Source: Fistularia commersonii (taxonomy: Eukaryota > Chordata > Actinopteri > Syngnathiformes > Fistulariidae). Taken from it: DNA of 64,000 bases. The position numbers and the translations under genes are program-made. This document shows, piece after piece, positions 36,501 to 50,936 of the stretch. Location: assembly GCA_037954325.1 (NCBI GenBank), contig JBBMNZ010000003.1:10782465-10846464 (forward strand). The letters run 5' to 3'. Below the pieces are notes generated by a model. That model was not told the DNA's origin. It saw nothing but the letters and a program-made list of their open reading frames with translations, and made no database searches. Every line of letters begins with the position of its first letter. The stretch's first letter is position 1.

Positions 36501-39500
36501 TTCAAAGTCCCTTTCCTATCACAATTTCAGAACTGTAAAGTTCATTATTTTCCGACACTCACATGACAAAATGTTGTATCACAATGGAAAAAAGAGCCCA
36601 AGGCCAGTATGTACTATATTACCGGCAGTTTGTAATAAATGATGAAACACTGTGGAGGTTTATTGAAAAATATCGGCAGTTCTCTTTTTCAATAGGGTTA
36701 ATGTAAGAATTGGGAGGGTTATGAGGGTTGCTATACTTCTCAGAGATACCCACACTTACATGTAGCTGTTACATTTTGAAGTATTATGCTAAGTTCCCAA
36801 ATGTCAAATTAGCTCGTTGTTGTAACTAACCTTGTTCTCTGTCACATTGGCAGCATTTCTTTTCCAGCAGGGTTGACTTCTGTCTCTAGACAGGACATCC
36901 CAAAACACCATTTTAACTGTTAATTCCCATTCCATATGAAATGTTTGGAAATTGCCTGTTCGTTCGGCTTTTATTATTGTATTTGCTCTGGCAGATAGAC
37001 AGTTTATGTGTAGTTTTTGTCACTTTTTTTTGGGGGGGGGGGGAATCTCACAAGGAGATATTGGCATAATCACCAAACCAGTTAATTTCTCAGTTTCCTA
37101 ATTTCCACACAAAGATAACTAACCAGCAGGTCAACCTGCATCTGGAATCACAATATTGAATGCCATTGTCATTTTGTTCCCACCACCTGGTGCAGGTCAC
37201 CTGCTGAGAGTAATCACATACATATGTATGTCTTGTATTCTTGCTCCTTTTAATTTTGTTTCCCAGGGATATCCAGTGTTTTGTTGCATTTTGAAGAGGG
37301 TGGTGGCGTCTCATTGGTTTGTCCTTAGAAATAGCTTTGCATTAATACTTGGGTATAGGTTTTACAGTACAACTGTGTGGGCTTTAATTCGTGTAATGAT
37401 AACATGCCTGTGCTTCCTGTTCCTTTACTAGTATGCTTGGGGCAAATCACAGGGCTTTATCTGTGTGTTTGCGAGAATAGAAGCCATATAGTAGTTATGT
37501 GTGTGTGAGTGCATGTGAATACATGTATGTCTCCTATGTTGGGAAAGAAAAAGCCAGGCCATCTTTCTTTATGCCACTGCAGGGCAGAGCAAGGCTTTTG
37601 TATTTCCAGGACAAGCAGAAAATTCATGGCTTGGATGTGACGACTTATTACCCAGGAGCTCCCATTGGCCCCTGACGCCCCCGTTTGTTTCCCCTTGACA
37701 CACAGCAGATAGTCATAATCGACTCCAGGCTTTCAGCCATTCGCCCCAGCCGACGGAACCCTATATGATTGGTTTAAATTTAGGCAGGTATTAGATTACT
37801 TATTCCTGTAGCACAGCCTCACTGGCTTGTGCAGCTTTGTAAGCCCGCCAACTTAACCTAAAAGAAATGTGCTCTGAGTTACAGGTGTCACAGTTACCCA
37901 AAGGTCAGAGAAGGAAGCTGATGGCAGGATGAATTTCTGATCCAAAGCCCTGGAGAGGTGACCCGGGTACCGTCTGTGCAGTCTTTACAGCTGACAACAA
38001 TATGTCCCGGACATGTACGGCTCCATTCCCTTACTGTCGTTTCCAAAGTGTGATTACTCTTTTAAAAAGATAATATTTATTCGATCAACGTTAGGAGCAT
38101 CTCTCCTGCCCCTGGCTTCCCACATTTCCACGTGTTTAAGGCAGTAGCGTAGGACATACCAATACCTAGCGTTGAGTTACAGCGATGGTTCACATGTATG
38201 CCTACTTATACCTTTGTTCTACTCAAACACAAAACATAAGTAAAGTGATCAAGAGGACCATCTTGCTAATAAACAATCAGAGCAGTGTGGGTGCTCCAAC
38301 CTCCTCCTACAGCCCTTTCTAGAGAATGCCGCAGTTTCTGATTGTTCCTATATGTGCGCATTGTTGTGCAGAAAAAGTGTCTTTCTCTGATTGGACCCAA
38401 TCAGCCTTAACACCTCCTGCTGTTGTTCGAAATGTAAAACACATTTCTTTCTGTTCTTGAGGGAGGATTGTCTTTCTGAAGCTCCTGGAGGATGGTGAGG
38501 TTGAGCGAAGGGCCAAATGTATGCTAAACTGCTTTCCTTGCCATCTAATCCTATTTGAGGGGTTAAGGTGCCGGTTCTTTGCCAGAACAACTTGTTGGAC
38601 ATGATTACGTGTTTCGGACAAACTCTCCTGACCATTTCCGATGTTGAATGACTTTCCTGCCTTATCAGGAAAATGTTGCACCCGGACAAATGCTAGTTTA
38701 TGAATGTTTAATATTGTCAACGTTCCCCCCCCCCCCAACAGATAGAGGCCAGTGTTGTTAACAGTCTTGTTCTGAACTGTATGTTAATTTTATGGTTAGT
38801 CTGACTCTGAATCAACAGTAGAATAAAAAGCAGAAGTGATGATAGGCTTCGGTTGCTTGGGGAGGAGCGGCCAAATGAATTCCTTCAAATTTCCCTATGT
38901 TTTCAATAAAAACATAATCTCACTAGACATACCCTTGTGCCCAAACACATTGGACTTTTCACTTACCCTTTTTACAGCGACCTTGCCCTTCACCAAGAAC
39001 CTGGGCAAAACAGGTCGTTAGCCCTGGAGATTACGTTACCTTGTGATGAATAGCACAGCGCTGTCAGCTGACCAGCACGGCTAGCAGAAAACCATCAGGG
39101 AAGTGTCTCTGTTCTCTGTCCCGTTGGCTCTGCAGGTACAAGAGCTGTTAGAAGCAGCCAGACACACCAGGGGAGGTCTGGGATGAAGGTGAACGAAAAC
39201 AACCAAAAAGCTGTGATCTCTTGTGGAACTGGAGCCATTAAGCAACCTTGGAACTTTGATGTTTTGAGGCACATTTTAAGAAATGGGGGTCAAAATTTTC
39301 AAATACTAGTTAGTCACCTGTTTCCAGGTCTTTTCAGCCAATATCTTTGGGTGAAAGTCATCTCAGAAGGCCAATTTTGGCATCTTGTAATATTCGATTG
39401 ATTGATTGATTCACAAATCAATGCAGTCAGAAAATAGATTAATTGATTATTAAAAATACACGCTGATTTCACAACACTATCTTTGGTCAAGAGATCTATT

Positions 39501-39602
39501 TTTATATTGTTTGGGGTGCTGTGCTGTGTTGCGCCATCATAAATTCATTTGTCATTGTGCTCAACTCATAGTACTGCTGTCAGGAAACCTAGAGCAGGTT
39601 CC

Positions 39603-39673
<71 letters not shown>

Positions 39674-40654
39674 TGCGTGTGTGTGTGGTGCGTGTGTGTG
39701 TGGTGCGTGTGTGTGTGGTGCGTGTGTGTGTGGTGCGTGTGTGTGTGGTGCGTGTGTGTGTGGTGCGTGTGTGTTACTAGTTCATTGAGGACCTGATGTC
39801 AGAAAATGGCCTGATGGTGGGTTGATGCTCCATATTTCATTCTGTTTTCCAAAAGTAATATGTAATAAGGTCAAGATAACCTTGTGTGTGTGCTGCAATT
39901 GTTAGCCACAGGAAAATGTTGACCAGGAGCACCCAGCATCACACTGTCAGCCCACACTCTGAGATAGAGATGTTTCTTCAGAAGCAATTCCCTGGAGGCA
40001 TCTTCAGAAAATTTGAGTGAAATAGATTTCTTCACCTTAGTAGTGTGTGGCTGGCAGGTGAAGGCCTATTCATAGCAGACTCTGTCACGAATGTGGTGAA
40101 TGGCTGGCTCCTAGTATGACTCAGTGGTCTGAAGGTAGAACACCATCATCTATGTGCACAGCAAGTCCAAACAGGACTGTATTCCCATAATGGAAGCTGC
40201 AGTGGTTCCCAACCCGGGTGTCTGCTGCCCATTCCTTCAAATTCCGGGTTCCTTGTAACTGCATGTTATCCTTCGTGCTACTTTTTAGGAACATCTTCAT
40301 GCCCCCACACCCACTTTAATGCCGATGGGACATCAAGCTTTAGATCTTCTACCAAGTAGGAACATGTGTTTCTCAGACCACAGACAGTATGCGGTTTGTT
40401 TACATTTCTCCCAGTCCTTAGCAGAACGTCAGGCATGCAGGTCTGATTGGTTGGTTCCATTGCTGGTTTTTGCCCTGCCGCTTCCTTCGATCTACTTTGT
40501 TGCATGTTGGCCTAGTTGGAGCCATGGGACCTCGTGACTTTGCCTCCTGGAAATCTAAAGTGACATGAAGTGGGGCGTGCAAAGATGAGTGATATACAAA
40601 AAGCATTGTTGTATTTATGATATTATACTGTGGCCTTGTTTGTGTACTGATAGA

Positions 40655-40699
<45 letters not shown>

Positions 40700-41660
40700 T
40701 GTGTGGGTGAGTGAGCACGCAGCCAAACCGGTCTGACGGTCGGTAATGGTTATTCCCAGGCCTCTTGAATTAGCTGACAGTAGTCAGATCACGTCTATCA
40801 GCATGTATGCCACGTTTCCTGTCGTGATATGTGCCAGCATCAGGAGAAGATGAAGTCTTGAAGTGTGTGTGGAGGGGGGGGGGGTGATGTCATCTGCCTT
40901 CTCGCCAAAAAGTTGTGTGGATCCAGTGATCCACAACTTCTCTCGCTGCACAGTCTGATAGAATCTTGTCACAGTGTTAACAGAAGACTTAAGTTATTGT
41001 GCTGGCTGTAGTCTCTTTTTCTTGTTTTTCACAAGGGACTCATAAGGGATTACCCGTGTTTTCCCGGAGATCAATTATTGTGACCATGGGGGCACTTTAA
41101 TGCATCACAGTCAATTACCATGTTGGAGGAATAGCTGGTCTCCATCTAAAGTAAATATTTTAGAGAATCACAAGGACTCTCACACAGAAGCCCGACTGAT
41201 GTGTCACCAGGTTATCAGTTTTTCCCCAGGAACATCAACCTGCGTGTCAATAGGATAAAAAAACACGGTAAGAAATAATTAAGCGGCCCATTTATACGAA
41301 TACTCTTCGTATAAACCGCAGCTATCATGAAGCCAAGACCTCCCAAAGATAAACAGCGGCCTGCATGAATGACGTAGATGATGGATGTAAAAAGAAAAAT
41401 GTCCGACATGCGCAATTCATGAGTGTCATTGCAGCAGCATCCAATGTGCTGACATGCAGTCCCTCTGGTCAGGATTGAAAGCATTTTAGATCTTGAAAGA
41501 AATGATGAGGACGAGCTTAGAGCTGCTGGCAGCAGTATCATCCTGTCAGTCGAGCTGTAATGACTCTGCAACTTTGTAAGTCGGCCCGTGGAAACTGTCT
41601 ACTGGGGTTGTGATTAGCGTCCGATTCACGCACACACAAACACACACACACACACACACA

Positions 41661-41717
<57 letters not shown>

Positions 41718-44700
41718 CCCAGTCTGAGGTTGTCTGAGCTTAAAGCCCTGCAGCCAGAGAGGAAGAGGAAACTAGAGCAGCACTGTAGGTCAATGTCAGT
41801 CACCAGGGTTTGAGGATGGCCCAAGGTTACCCCCCCCCCCCATGCCACACATCCTGTCTTTACACAATGCTTCCCCAGTAACACACTAACTGATGCACAT
41901 GCTCAGTCGAGACTACCCATCCATATGGCAGCAGCCCGACACCTCCCTCTGGGAATGATCTATTGTGTGGAAATGTTTTCGTTTTTGTCACAGTGAGACT
42001 TCATATCTAAATAATCTGCCTGCGCTTGGTCGCCCCTCCAGCTGCGTGCAAAATTCAGAATTAAATGCCGGGGAGCTAATTGGCTGACAAATTATCCTAT
42101 GACCTGAAAATGTTTATTTGAAGACGAGATAACAGATACGGAAGATCCACTGCTTACCAATACAAGGGTTTGACACTAGAGTTAAATGGTAGGAGAAAAG
42201 AATCCAAACACAAGCATTTAATGCCTTGAGTTTTGACAAATAGACAAATGTAATTATCCATCCATTCATCGTCTGCTGCTTATCCTGCATTCAGGGTCGC
42301 AGGGGATGTTGGAGTCTATCCCAGCTGTCGGGTGAGAGGCTGGGTACACCCTCGACTGGTCGCCAGTCAGTTGCAAGGCTACATGTATAGACAAACATTC
42401 ACTCACTCACTCACTCACTCACTCATTCAGGGCAATTTTCCCAATTTTTTTCCAGTTAAGCTGCAAGACTATCCCATTTTGATCCCTTATCTCTCTCTTT
42501 CTATAGCTTCCTGTCGTATTTCCTTATTGTTCCTGGTAATGGACATTTAAAGATATTTTTTTTTTGCATTCATGTCAATCAAAGAAACTTGGAATTCATA
42601 ATCATCTGTCATTTCTTTGCCATGTTGCTCTGATGGCCTCGTGACCCCTGATCGTTTCACACTGTAGTAATTGTTTTTTTTTTTTTCTTTCTCAAGTTTT
42701 TTGTTACACCACAATGAAAACGGGCCGTATTGAAAGACAGTAGCTGCCTTTGTTGAAAGAGATACTTTTGTTCCGCATCTGGGTACTCTTGACTGTCACA
42801 CTGCTGTCACAGTGACGTCAAGCTGTCATTCCTGCCGGCCAAGCATCATTTTAAAGGAACTTTATCAAGTCGCTGACGGCAGCTGCTCAGCACTCCGTCT
42901 TGCATAAGATGCTGTTGAATACAATAGAGAGATAAAGTTGTGAAGGGGAAAAGAAAACATCAACTGTGTTGGTGTAGGACCTTATAAAGACTGTGTTGAA
43001 GGGGATTCAATTCTCAACCCTGGCAACCCACATGGGAGCCAGCATTTTTAAATAATATCAATGTTGATTACTCGTGTCTTCTCCGAGGGGATCTGTATTC
43101 ACTTGACATCGGTGCTAACAGGCGTCCGTTCGTGACACCGAGGACAACTTCTGCAATCTCCTCTCTCCTCATCAAGAAAGTGAGGACTATGGAGCAAATC
43201 TGAGTAAATTAAACTGGGTTTCTCTGCTGGATCACGCACTCTCAGGGTCGGAATGATTTATGCTTGACATCTCTTCCAGTATGATGTCTGAGCAGTTCAA
43301 TGAAGTAATAACGTTTAGCTAATTTTGCATCATGGCCACTTCTCATTTTAATAAATATCCTTTGACAGGAAGTATCCTGAAACTTATTGTTTATCGATAG
43401 GCCTCGCTGTCTTTGCCGTGTTCTGAGGTCAGTCGCTTGTTTGTGAGGTGAATTGCTAGTGTGCTGACCGTTAGCTTTGGGGATTGTGTTTCCAACTTTG
43501 TCTCCTACTCCAATGAATCTTCACTGCTGTGGGCAGACAAGTTGTTCAAGATTTATAGTTTTGTGTTTTGTGAAGTGCTTCACACACATTTGTGTGGATG
43601 TGATGTCATAGTGAAACTGCAATATCGCAACGGGGCCATGATCTTGCCTCAATAGATAAGATGTCATACAGAGAAGTGATGTCACCTAGGAAGATGAGAT
43701 GTCACAAAGGAGAAGCAATTCTTCATCCCCTTCATGCTAACTTTTGTGCCGTAACGTCACTGTTATGTGACAGCGACACTTCTCCAGCCTGCTCCCCTCA
43801 GCAAACCAATCCCCAACCCCAACCCCACTTGCAGATTTTCCCCTCACACAATCATTGGGAATAAATTGAAATAAACAGTCCACATTTTGGAATATATGTT
43901 TACTCAAGTCTGGAGGTTGAGGATGAGGTTCGAACACACACACACTTAATGGTCCTCTACATTCCATACCAAACCAACCTCGACATGGGGCTGCAGGTAT
44001 TGCTCCCACCCCTCAACCAAACAGACACAGACCGAGGCCTCCTCCTTAATGGATGTTCATGGTAATCAGGAGCAGCGGGTGAATTGATGGAGCGTGTTGG
44101 AGGGTGGGCGTGGCTGTCACAAAGCACCAATTGATGTGACATTGTTGAAAGTGAAGACGGTGGCGCGACACAAAAGAGGGGGCAGGTCTCGCACGAAGGG
44201 CAGAGGCAAGGGGAAAGAGGACATAGTGATTGGTGGGGGGGATGGGAAGAAAGGGGGAAAAGTGTGAATAAAAGGGGGCAGGGGGGAGGAGGATGTGAAA
44301 ATGAGGCTGATGGAATAAAGCGGTAAGGAAATGTTTTGCTGGATTGCTTCAGAGTGCCTGTCAGTTAAGTGTTAGGTACATAGTTATTAATCTGTCGTCG
44401 CTGTTGACGCCACACAAGAGCAGTCATGCTGTCAGACTTGTACTCTTTCAATTGCGGCTCAGGTTCCCCATTTTGTTTCTGCGTGAAGCGTGGAGATCGC
44501 TGGGGCAGAGCCCTGAAGCGTCCCATCCGCAGACCTGGGCGACTGGCTGCCGGAGCCGCGTCCTTGAATGAATCCAATGCCAGACCACAATCCTCCGCTC
44601 CAAAAGGTCAAAGCTTCAGTCTAAACACTCCACTTGGTGACTTAGACCTCCGTGTTTGTTTCAGCTTTATGTGGCTGCAGACTCAGATTGTGTGTATTTA

Positions 44701-47700
44701 GTTATAGCTGAGCTCTTGATCTCTTTCCTGTCTTTTTTTTATTTTCCCTGCAGAAGCAGGAATGCCACCGTAGTTGAGGGCTCAGCTGGAAATTAAATTT
44801 CATGTCTGAAACAAGGTGCATAGCTGTTGTCTTCGCTCGTTTCCCTATTTTTCATTTAACAAGCAAATATTGTGGGTACACATGTGCGTTGTATGGAGCG
44901 TTCCTTTTAGGGTTTGCACCACTAATGGATAAAATCCTGATCCGGTCAGTAAAACTATGGCCCAAAATCTCCAGTGTGCGAAGGGATTATCCCGTCCACC
45001 ACCTTCGCCTCAGCGATTGCGACCCTCTGACCAGACTTTGATCACCTCCTCAAATGACAGGACAGACAAATACACAAGTCACTAGCATTCAGTTCCTGCA
45101 GTGATAGTTCCTCTTCCAGATAATGTATACATCCCAGTTTGAGCTGCACTCCTTGTAGCAAACAACTGGGTCTGTGTACATCAACTTCGGACAGTCCTCT
45201 TGAAAAATGGTTTCATTTAACACTTGGATTTTCAATTTCCAAACTGTATGTGTTTTTTTATTGTTTTTTACTTCGGTGCTTTGAGCGAACTCCTTTAAAA
45301 AATAATTAACTGCGCTGTGTCCCAACCTGATTCTCCAGGGCACAAGGGCAAGCTCTTTGCCAGCAGCCTGACCCGCTTCCTGAGAAGAGGAGCCAGCGCT
45401 TTTGGACCAATTCGATCTGCAGATGCTCGGCAAGATTTTAGTGTGCTGGAGACAGAAACTTTCTCCCTGGAAGGTGCTCATGCAGCACCTGAGGGAAACC
45501 AGGCTGGTTCCTGCCAACGTGTGGCTGCATCACAACCTGATCTCCTACCCAGAATACAGCTAATGCACTTCTCAAAATGACCATCAGTCCTGTAAAGTCA
45601 ACTGTCCCTGTCTCCATGGACGCTCCCTAAAATATTTTGGTGATTCGGCGGAAACAGCCTTGTCTATTCATTGGTGGGTTAAATGCTGTATAAAGTTCTT
45701 TTCTGTGGGGCAGAGCTCTCCATTCCCATGATGTACGAGAGCAGCCGAAGGATGCTCAGGGCAAGAGCCATGATATAAATGTAATTTTGGAAGCATCATT
45801 TTCCAAAAAAGTCAGTTTTATGAGACGGAGGGGAGCCCCCTTGGGACGGGTTCAGCCGGGATGGGGGATATTTCAGATTGTCATTCCAAGACATGCACAA
45901 GACAGGAAGCAAATTAATGAGCTTGGCTTTTGCGAATCAGCAAAAACCCTCAGTCGGATAGGAAGAGCAAACGGAATGCCCGTGACACAGATGTGGCCGT
46001 CCATCACGGTGACACTCCTGATTGACAGCCCTGATGAGGGAAGCCAAGCCGTGTGAACTGATTCAGTTGTTGTTTATCTGGTGCATTTTAAAATAATTCC
46101 CCCCCCCCCCCCCCCCCCCCATCAGACATCTGATGTTTCTAAGTCTGTATTGAGCGCTGGCTTATTTCTGCCAAGGGTTGGTCATGAGTTGAAGAAGAGG
46201 CAGGAAAGACCAGATTTTTTTCCCAGGGGGCAGTTATGGTTCCAATCTTGGATTCAAATGCACTGTGTTGTCGTTTCAAGGTTCCAGCTAATTCAACCTC
46301 TGGCTCCAGAGTTGTTTTACTTTGAATAGGTTGCAATATCCTCACCTGGGAAAAAATAAGCTTATCCTGAATCTTGTAATTAAAAAAAAAAACAGAATTC
46401 TGAAATAGTCCATTTATCAAAACAAATCAGGTTTTCATGGAGTAAAGCCAGAGAGGAAACCAGTTTTATCTACAGATGAAACATTAAACGTCTGACTCAC
46501 CAAAGACAGGGGGCCGCGCAACAATCAGGGTCACATGACATGAAAAGCAAAAAAACCTGTATCTCTAATTTTGGATTATGTCCCTCTTTGTGCATTTTCT
46601 CCCAAGTAATTAATTCTGGCACAACAATTTCCTTCGGGATTAATAAAGTTGTTCTCATCTCTCATCTCTCAATACCAAACTGGAATGAAATGCAGTAAAG
46701 ACATTCCTAGTCCATTGCAATATCAGTAGAATCATCACGTAATATAACTTTTATGTGAGCGAATGCTTCCTGCTCTCTCCTATTTCCCTGCTCTTCGTGG
46801 CATCTTCACCCTGGCCAGAAAAGTCCAAGCCAATTTGTCTCTGTGAGACTTTGAGCGCTCGATCCACGGAGGAGAACAGATGGAGGGATTAGAGTTTGAA
46901 GTTTATGGGGCAAGACCTTGAGGGAACGCCTCCTCTGACCCAGAGGCTTCGAGGCGGGTGAAGCCGGGTCTCGGTTTGCAGACGCTTCTGGAAAAGTTGA
47001 ACCGTCAGATGGGGAAAAAATAAACAAGAATTTTAAAACAAGAGGAGCTTTGTTTTCTGCACTAAGAATAAATAGTTGTCTCTCCGCTTCAGCACAAAGC
47101 CATGTGAATGTACCCCGGCCCGATTAGATGTCTACTTCTGTGCTTCTGGAAGTCGGTAGCCAGTCGGCGGGCTCGGTGCTCCGCTGGCTGAGCATCAGTG
47201 CAAAGTCACAGGGCGTCCCGTCCGTCGCTGGCGGCATCGCACCGACACAAGCATAAACAGTGCCGACCTCACAGGACACGTGAATGTGAAGAATGCAGAC
47301 TGTGTTGGTTCAAATGGGACTCGGAGAGGCCTGGACATGCCGGCTCTTCATCTATTACTCTCTAGCCCTGGTCCCGGTCAGGACACTGCAGGGTCTGGGG
47401 TCTCATCACCATATTCCATATTCCTAAAGAATAAAACAGATGTTGTGTTTCCAGAGCCCGGAATGCAACAGTCTTGAGTAACTCAATGTCCCATGTTTTC
47501 TCCATTGCCTGAACAAAGATAGCGGTCTCATGAACATGTTGTTTTTCTCCAAGAACCTATTATAGCTGAAGTTTACGTTGATGCTACTTAGTGTATTTCC
47601 GGGTAAAATGATGATTTTCAAATCCATATCCATGCCTGTTCGCTGCAAAGGAAGCCCTTCCCCAGGCCTTTATAGTCTATGGTTGTCTTTCCCAGCATTT

Positions 47701-50700
47701 ATTTTCCGTCATACCGTCAAGAACAGAAAGAAAAACACAGTGCAGCCGTACTGCTGTTCTCATGGCTTTCCCTGTCTCTCTGCAGCATGCCTCCCTGTCA
47801 GCCAGCCGCTCAGACAAGGGCACCGGCTGGTCAAACCGCTCGCTCGGGGCCCGATGTCGCAACTCCATCGCCTTGTGCTCGGACGAGCAACCCCACATTG
47901 GGAACTACCGGCTGCTCAAAACCATCGGCAAAGGCAACTTCGCCAAGGTCAAACTGGCCCGGCACATACTGACGGGCAAAGAGGTGAGTCCAGGGTGAAG
48001 AGCGTTCCGCAGTAACATGTTGACTGAGGAGTTGTATTGGTTCCGCGAATGAGCTCCTAGCTCAATCTGATTGTATGTCAAATCACAATTTCCCATTAAA
48101 ATTGATTGAAATGCTATACATCCATTGAAGCTCAGCGGTTTAATGTGTTTTTAAGCAAGAAAAATGTACTTTATAGATTACAAACAGTGTATACAAGATA
48201 ATACATGATCAGAACGTAAAGAAATAAGTTGGTTTATGAAGTGAATTTACCTTGAAGATGGGCCAAAGATGGCAGCAGTGCTGGAGGAAGTTGGAGGAGT
48301 TTTTCATTTGGTGCTCTCTCCTTAACATAACTTCCTGGCTACACACTTAATGCTTCAACGTGTGTCTAAACCATAAAACCATCCCTGCCCAGCTTTGAAC
48401 GACTCTTCCGATGCCTTGCCATTGACATTCCTGCCGTCTGCCACACCAAATCCCTGTAAATGTCTCCTGCCTTCTCATAGGCGTTGTTCCCCATCACCAT
48501 ATCTCACCGACAACGACTTCTCCATCTCTTCATGGATGCGTCCATGTCACGCACTTATTGTCACGCACTCATTGCATTGAATGCAAGGAAATATGCAAAA
48601 TTTCATAGTGAAGCCAGGCGTGTTGGCATTGATGAAAATTAAGCAGACCTGTGTGACCTCGCCAGCAGAAGGGCTGTTCTGTTGAACACAGGGCACAGAG
48701 TCTTCTCTCTACCAAACCTTTTGAGGAGCCGGCGCGGTCATGTTTTTTCCGTTTACGTGTTTCAGTACACTATATTCATTCTTCTGGAATAAAAAAAAAA
48801 AACCTCATACACGCGGCAGATAAGGCCGTCAGGCCTGTCGGAGACTTCCTGTCCGCAGCTCAGCTGATCATGTGAGTGCTGCAGCAGTCAGCCCAAAGAC
48901 GTCTTTGACAAAGCAATGATGAGAAGCCCTATACGGTTGGTTTATAGCAGCTGTTTGACGCAGTCTTTGACCGGGTCACTGGTCCATAGCTCTCCCATAA
49001 AGCCCTCTGGTGTGTGTGTGTATTTTCTGAATACATAAAGCCAGTTTGTATGTCAAGACTGCTTAAAACATGTGATATTTATGACACGAAAAAGGCACTT
49101 AAACCGTGTTTCATACATTTAGATTGTTATTTTAACCTATGAATCCCTAATCAGGTGAGCTTCAGACAGCATCAGTGTCCTTGCAATCATGTGACCTTCC
49201 TTCCCGTCCAGACTGAGGCGGGTCAGTGCTAATGGACGAGAACGTTACAGCTGTGTTTTCTGACCTCTCCATTGTTTCCTCCCAGGTTGCAATAAAGATC
49301 ATCGACAAAACACAGCTCAACCCGACCAGCCTTCAGAAGGTGAGTGACGTGAGTCTGGACGTGTGTGCAAGCAGACCTGTCATTTTATATCTTTAATTTG
49401 TTTTTGAATTATTGTGCTTGCACCCCCACTGTGCGGATTAAATCCATATCCTCTGTATTAAACCTCAGAGCTGATCCCCTTCTTTTCGGGAGAGTTTTAT
49501 TTGAGCCTGGACCTCAGAGTAGTCAGGTGCATATTTGTCACCTTTGGGGGGGGGGGGCGAGCAGATACGCTGCTGCATCTAGGCATTATAGAGATGTAAG
49601 TGGCTTCTGGTGGGGTGTGTCAGTTGGATTATTATCCCTGCCTCACATCAGGAGCTGCGTGCGCAGAAGGTTGGCCTTCTCATTGGCCAATTGGCCTCAC
49701 GTGTGGCTGCCCGCTGCCTGACCTTTAACATCCTCCCTTATTTATTTTTTAATGGCAGTGTCAAGTTGGCCAGCAGGTGTTAAAACACGTCACCCTGTCA
49801 AAAAGCTTCTGTTTCAGAAGCTGATGCCAATAAGCTGCTGCTGCCTCCTGGTAACGATTTCACTGTCAATGTGCGCTGCCATTTTTTTTTGACATTTTTC
49901 CTGTATTTGAAATAAATCTCAGGTGGGTATCAATAGAAAAAAGCCCAACTTTTTCCAAGGAGTGTGCTAGTGGTTCCCCAGGGCCCAAGTCCCCAAAGCT
50001 CAGGTTGGTACCCCCTTGGTCATCATAAATTTAAATATTAAGGGAATATAGTGTACTGAAACAGGTAAAATAATTTTCCAGTTTTCAGTTCTGGCCCCAG
50101 TTCTAGTCTTAATATTTAATCTCAGTATTCCCATCCTGCTTGAATGGAGAATAAAAAGAAACACTCCAGAAACATTTTGAAAAGTTTAATCTCTTGGGCA
50201 GCCAAAAGAATACAAACATGGAAAAATGAAAATGAACGAGTTGGCCATATTTGTTTTGAAGCTTTGGATGTGAGACCTGTCAGGTGAACACGGCCAGGCC
50301 AGGGAGCCGCAACTGCACCGGAAGTGACATTAAGAAACAGTCAGTTAACTGTAATATCGTGTTCAACAGCATTGGTTGTCATAAGTGGAGCATATTTCAC
50401 CGAAGCTGGGTTGGTAAAAGACGTTGAGTGGTCGTGGGCAGTTGTTTTTTAGCCCACAAAGAACTCCAGAACCGCAAAGATGAGATGATGTGGCCTTCTT
50501 GTTTGTGAGGCTTGGCTGATGGATCCAGGTGTGTGTGTGTGTGTTTAGTTGTGAGGTCTCAAGTTTCCCTAATAATCCTTTGCAGAAGATTTAAAAATCT
50601 GTTTGATCACCAGTGGAAATAAAATGCGGGATAAGCAAATTCTGCTCCCAAGTGCTCAGAGGTTCCCCTTTTTTCTCGGGGTTTCATTTGTGTCGACACA

Positions 50701-50893
50701 CGTTCTGCCCCAGTTTGCAGTCAGTCAGTATCTTTTCAATAGCGTAGCCTCTCTTTTCACAGTTTCACTGCCTGCTTCTAAGTTCTAACACCTACGGCCT
50801 TGTTTTGTTTTCTGTTTTACTTTGTCTTTACCTCAGTGAACTCCCCTGACAATACAGGTTGTTAACTCAGGATGTGTGTGATACACCCTTTGG

Positions 50894-50936
<43 letters not shown>

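Larger units (their letters stand above)
33593..47785 (+). other. mark4: mark4 intron 1 (14.2 kb)
   Basis: No coding exon is supported. It holds a SINE- or LINE-like segment near 34,290-34,480 (AAAGTCAGCTTATTGTCAAT), microsatellites at 36,249, 39,605, 40,657 and 41,627, a CACT repeat at 42,397-42,425, a family A repeat on the - strand at 42,255-42,430, a poly-C run at 46,100-46,121, and a LINE tail near 46,620. Three unexplained open frames (35,117-35,557 -, 38,319-38,738 -, 45,317-45,580 +) are noted among the findings. Large first introns of this gene type often carry enhancers, but none can be identified from sequence alone. Confidence 0.7.

Noticed and set aside
39671..39775. CRISPR-like array
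   Set aside because: The repeats are 15 bp and contiguous without spacers, in a vertebrate genome; it is a minisatellite.
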